Both the position numbers and the translations under genes were made by a program. Below are positions 61,101-64,000 of a stretch of 64,000 nucleotides of DNA, piece after piece. The notes under the pieces are model-generated. The model was not told the DNA's origin. It searched no databases and saw only the letters and a program-made list of their open reading frames with translations. This DNA comes from Petrolisthes cinctipes (taxonomy: Eukaryota > Arthropoda > Malacostraca > Decapoda > Porcellanidae): positions 3,224,001 through 3,288,000 of the forward strand of contig JAWQEG010001220.1 in assembly GCA_033782935.1 (NCBI GenBank), in the 5' to 3' direction. Within the stretch, counting starts at the first letter, position 1, and each line of letters starts with the position of its first letter.

Positions 61101-61862
61101 AAAATACATGCTCAAAACATACTGAAAATCGATCTTTTAGGTGCCCAAAAGTCGATATGTGCATGCATCTTCAGTACCCGTTTATATCTCAAATTCAGGC
61201 TCAAAACACCCGAAAATTCGATATTTTGGGGTCCCAGAAGCGATCTGTACATGCCTACTCCGTGTTAGAGTATTTTCAAAATTCAGGCCCAAAACATGCT
61301 GAAAATCGATATTTTTGGTGCCCAAAGTCAATATGTGCATGTTTCTTCTGTACCCGTTTATATCTCAAATTCAGGCTCAAAACACAAGAAAATTCAATAT
61401 TTTGTTGTCCCAGAAGCAATCTGTACATGCCTACTCAGTGCTAGAATATTTTCAAAATATAGGCTAAAAACATGCTAAAAATCGATCTTTTAGGTGCCAA
61501 AAAGTCGATATCTCAAATTCAGTCCCAAAACACCCGAAAATTCGATATTTAGGGGTCCCAGAAGCGATCTGTACATGCCTACTTCGTGTTAGAGTATTTT
61601 CAAAATACATGCTCAAAACATACTGAAAATCGATCTTTTAGGTTCACAAAAGTCGATATGTGCATGCATCTTCAGTACCCGTTTATATCTCAAATTCAGG
61701 CTTAAAACACCCGAAAATTCAATATTTTGGGGTCCCAGAAGCAATCTGTACATGCCTACTCCGTGTTAGAGTATTTTCAAAATACAGGCCCAAAACATGC
61801 TGAAAATCGATATTTTTGGTGCCCAAAGTCAATATGTGCATGTATCTTCTGTACCCGTTTAT
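58109..61862 (+). repeat. 3978-bp 24-mer, copy iii (interrupted near its end)
   Basis: Collinear with copy ii at +3978 up to the monomer at 61763, about 225 bp short of the expected end. Within that monomer the sequence switches from B2 to the A2 3' part (TTCTGGCCCTAAACACC). The switch lies in the shared CTTCTGTACCCG/TTTATATCTCAAATTC region, so the exact base cannot be fixed. The new sequence is the one found at 60194 onward. Confidence 0.85.
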
Positions 61863-61938
61863 ATCTCAAATTCTGGCCCTAAACACCCGAAAATTCGATA
61901 TTTTGGGGTCCCAGAAGCGATCTGTACATGCCTACTCC
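61763..61938 (+). repeat. B2/A2 hybrid monomer at duplication junction
   Basis: The 5' part reads B2-like with AAAATACAGGCCC and GATATTTTTGGTGCCC, as in 53807 and 57785. The 3' part reads TTCTGGCCCTAAAC, TTCGATATTTTGGGG and AAGCGATCTG, as in A2. It is followed by another B2 at 61939 carrying ACATGATGAAAATCG. It marks the junction of a 1669-bp tandem duplication. Confidence 0.85.
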
Positions 61939-63531
61939 GTGTTAGAGTATTTTCAAAATTCAGGCCCAAAACATGATGAAAATCGATATTTTTGGTGCCC
62001 AAAGTCAATATGTGCATGTATCTTCTGTACCCGTTTATATCTCAAATTCAGGCTCAAAACACCCGAAAATTCAATATTTTGGGGTGCCAGAAGCAATCTG
62101 TACAGTGCTAGAATATTTTCAAAATATAGGCTAAAAACATGCTAAAATTCGATCTTTTAGGTGCCAAAAAGGCGATATCTCAAATTCAGTCCCAAAACAC
62201 CCGAAAATTCGATATTTAGGGGTCCCAGAAGCGATCTGTACATGCCTACTCCGTGTTAGAGTATTTTCAAAATACATGCTCAAAACATACTGAAAATCGA
62301 TCTTTTAGGTGCACAAAAGTCGATATGTGCATGTATCTTCAGTACCCGTTTATATCTCAAATTCAGGCTCAAAACACCCGAAAATTCAATATTTTGGGGT
62401 CCCAGAAGCAATCTGTACATGCCTACTCAGTGTTAGAGTATTTTCAAAATACAGGCCCAAAAAATGCTGAAAATCAATATTTTAGATGCCCAAAGTCAAT
62501 ATGTGCATGTATCTTCTGTACCCGTTTATATCTCAAATTCAGGCTCAAAACACCCGAAAATTCAATATTTTGGGGTCCCAGAAGCAATCTGTACATGCCT
62601 ACACAGTGCTAGAATATTTTCAAAATATAGGCTAAAAATATGCTAAAAATCGACATTTTAGGTGCCAAAAAATCGATATCTCAAATTCAGTCCCAAAACA
62701 CCCGAAAATTCGATATTTAGAGGTCCCAGAAGCGATCTGTACATGCCTACTCCGTGTTAGAGTATTTTCAAAATACATGCTCAAAACATACTGAAAATCG
62801 ATCTTTTAGGTGCCCAAAAGTCGATATGTGCATGCATCTTCAGTACCCGTTTATATCTCAAATTCAGGCTCAAAACACCCGAAAATTCGATATTTTGGGG
62901 TCCCAGAAGCGATCTGTACATGCCTACTCCGTGTTAGAGTATTTTCAAAATTCAGGCCCAAAACATGCTGAAAATCGATATTTTTGGTGCCCAAAGTCAA
63001 TATGTGCATGTTTCTTCTGTACCCGTTTATATCTCAAATTCAGGCTCAAAACACAAGAAAATTCAATATTTTGTTGTCCCAGAAGCAATCTGTACATGCC
63101 TACTCAGTGCTAGAATATTTTCAAAATATAGGCTAAAAACATGCTAAAAATCGATCTTTTAGGTGCCAAAAAGTCGATATCTCAAATTCAGTCCCAAAAC
63201 ACCCGAAAATTCGATATTTAGGGGTCCCAGAAGCGATCTGTACATGCCTACTTCGTGTTAGAGTATTTTCAAAATACATGCTCAAAACATACTGAAAATC
63301 GATCTTTTAGGTTCACAAAAGTCGATATGTGCATGCATCTTCAGTACCCGTTTATATCTCAAATTCAGGCTTAAAACACCCGAAAATTCAATATTTTGGG
63401 GTCCCAGAAGCAATCTGTACATGCCTACTCCGTGTTAGAGTATTTTCAAAATACAGGCCCAAAACATGCTGAAAATCGATATTTTTGGTGCCCAAAGTCA
63501 ATATGTGCATGTATCTTCTGTACCCGTTTAT
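61863..63531 (+). repeat. 1669-bp tandem duplicate of 60194-61862
   Basis: Monomers at 61939 (B2, 10 bp short), 62105 (C2), 62253 (A1), 62430 (B1), 62606 (C1), 62754 (A), 62931 (B2), 63107 (C2), 63255 (A1) and 63432 (B2) equal those from 60270 plus 1669. They share GGGGTGCCAG, CCCAAAAAATGC, CACAAGAAAATTC and the CTACTTCGTGTTAG start. I noticed no private difference between the two halves, so this looks like the youngest event in the window. Confidence 0.85.
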
Positions 63532-64000
63532 ATCTCAAATTCAGGCTCAAAACACCCGAAAATTCGATATTTTGGGGTCCCAGAAGCAATTTGTACATGC
63601 CTACTCAGTGCTAGAATATTTTCAAAATATAGGCTAAAAACATGATAAAAATCGACGTTTTAGGTGCCAAAAAATCGATATCTCAAATTCAGTCCCAAAA
63701 CACCCGAAAATTCGATATTTAGAGGTCCCAGAAGGTATCTGTACATGCCTACTCCGTGTTAGAGTATTTTCAAAATACAGGCCAAAAACATACTGAAAAT
63801 CGATCTTTTAGGTGCCCAAAAGTCGATATGTGCATGCATCTTCTGTACCCGTTTATATCTCAAATTCTGGCCCTAAACACCCGAAAATTCGATATTTTGG
63901 GATCCCAGAAGCGATCTGTACATGCCTACTCCGTGTTAGAGTATTTTCAAAATTCAGGCCCAAAACATGCTGAAAATCGATATTTTTGGTGCCCAAAGTC
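63532..64000 (+). repeat. End of 24-mer and start of the next copy
   Basis: After the duplicated segment the sequence finishes the B2 begun at 63432, passes C1 at 63608 and starts a new 24-mer with A2 at 63756 and B2 at 63933. That A2 has TTTTGGGATCCCAG, matching 50153, 54131 and 58109. The array clearly continues beyond the window. Confidence 0.85.

Larger units (their letters stand above)
1..64000 (+). repeat. Satellite DNA array, A-B-C trimer family (501-bp unit)
   Basis: The whole window is head-to-tail copies of a 148-177 bp monomer. Most monomers open with GTGTTAG (A and B) or GTGCTAG (C) and share blocks such as CACCCGAAAATTC and GGGGTCCCAGAAGC. All copies lie in one orientation and no non-satellite sequence interrupts them. 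The A copy at 1192-1368 has 38 C, 28 G and 4 CpG in 177 bp by hand count (37% G+C, mild CpG depletion). Tandem, nucleosome-sized, multi-level repeats are typical of centromeric or pericentromeric satellites, but location and species are not shown by the sequence. I do not recognise the family. The stretch holds no gene that I can support on either strand. Confidence 0.97.

Noticed and set aside
1..64000. CRISPR array
   Set aside because: The repeats directly abut each other with no unique spacers, the units are 148-177 bp, and there are no cas genes.
1..64000. Primate alpha satellite (about 171 bp)
   Set aside because: The monomer length is similar, but the sequence shares none of the alpha-satellite motifs that I know, and the A-B-C structure with a 148-bp member differs.
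1..64000. rDNA intergenic spacer subrepeats or retrotransposon tandem LTRs
   Set aside because: No rRNA sequence, primer-binding site, polypurine tract or polymerase-like coding region is visible in 64 kb. An origin from such elements cannot be excluded but is not supported here.

Overview
The window is one uninterrupted tandem satellite-DNA array. I see no protein-coding gene, RNA gene, transposon, unique spacer or inverted segment in its 64 kb, and every repeat copy points the same way (+ as given). This implies a eukaryote and a long heterochromatic array, of the kind usual at or near centromeres. The monomer lengths (176-177 bp, about 37% G+C in a hand-counted copy) fit nucleosome-sized centromeric satellites of plants, and also of some animals. 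I do not recognise the family, and the species and centromere assignment are inference.

The array is built in nested levels. (1) An ancient half-unit of about 88 bp, duplicated to give a and b halves that still match at roughly 70% by eye. (2) Monomers of three classes: A (177 bp), B (176 bp) and C (148 bp). C is an A/B-like monomer that lost 29 bp of its a half. (3) A trimer A-B-C of 501 bp. (4) Two trimer flavours, A1-B1-C1 and A2-B2-C2, that tend to alternate and give a hexamer of 1002 bp, or 992 bp when B2 carries a 10-bp deletion. (5) Larger, younger repeats of hexamers with local edits: a 1326-bp octamer, 826-bp pentamers, a 3978-bp 24-mer and an 8005-bp tandem duplication.

Layout. 1-3008: trimers and hexamers with one 34-bp deletion and one C/A fusion. 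3009-19519: a tandem duplication at 8005-bp spacing (3009-11013, repeated from 11014), with about 1 kb extra in the second copy that changes the offset to 9007. 19520-25188: a mixed region, including a segment shared with 1693-2860 at a distance of 20333 bp and a local 1178-bp duplication. 25189-36386: trimers, hexamers and pentamers with chimeric monomers. 36387-41276: the most disordered part, where A-B-C order breaks down repeatedly. 41277-50152: pentamer and hexamer duplications with spacings of 826, 992, 2130 and 3625 bp. 50153-64000: a 3978-bp 24-mer repeated in tandem three times, the last copy being interrupted by a 1669-bp duplication, before a new copy starts at 63756.

The array reads as a record of unequal exchange, gene conversion and short deletions at microhomology. 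The most interesting sequence-level feature is a 15-bp dyad whose arms change together between monomer classes. Open reading frames of about 60-180 codons recur here only because A monomers and A-B-C trimers are multiples of 3 in length; I treat none as a gene. All comparisons were made by eye, so identities and breakpoints are approximate.
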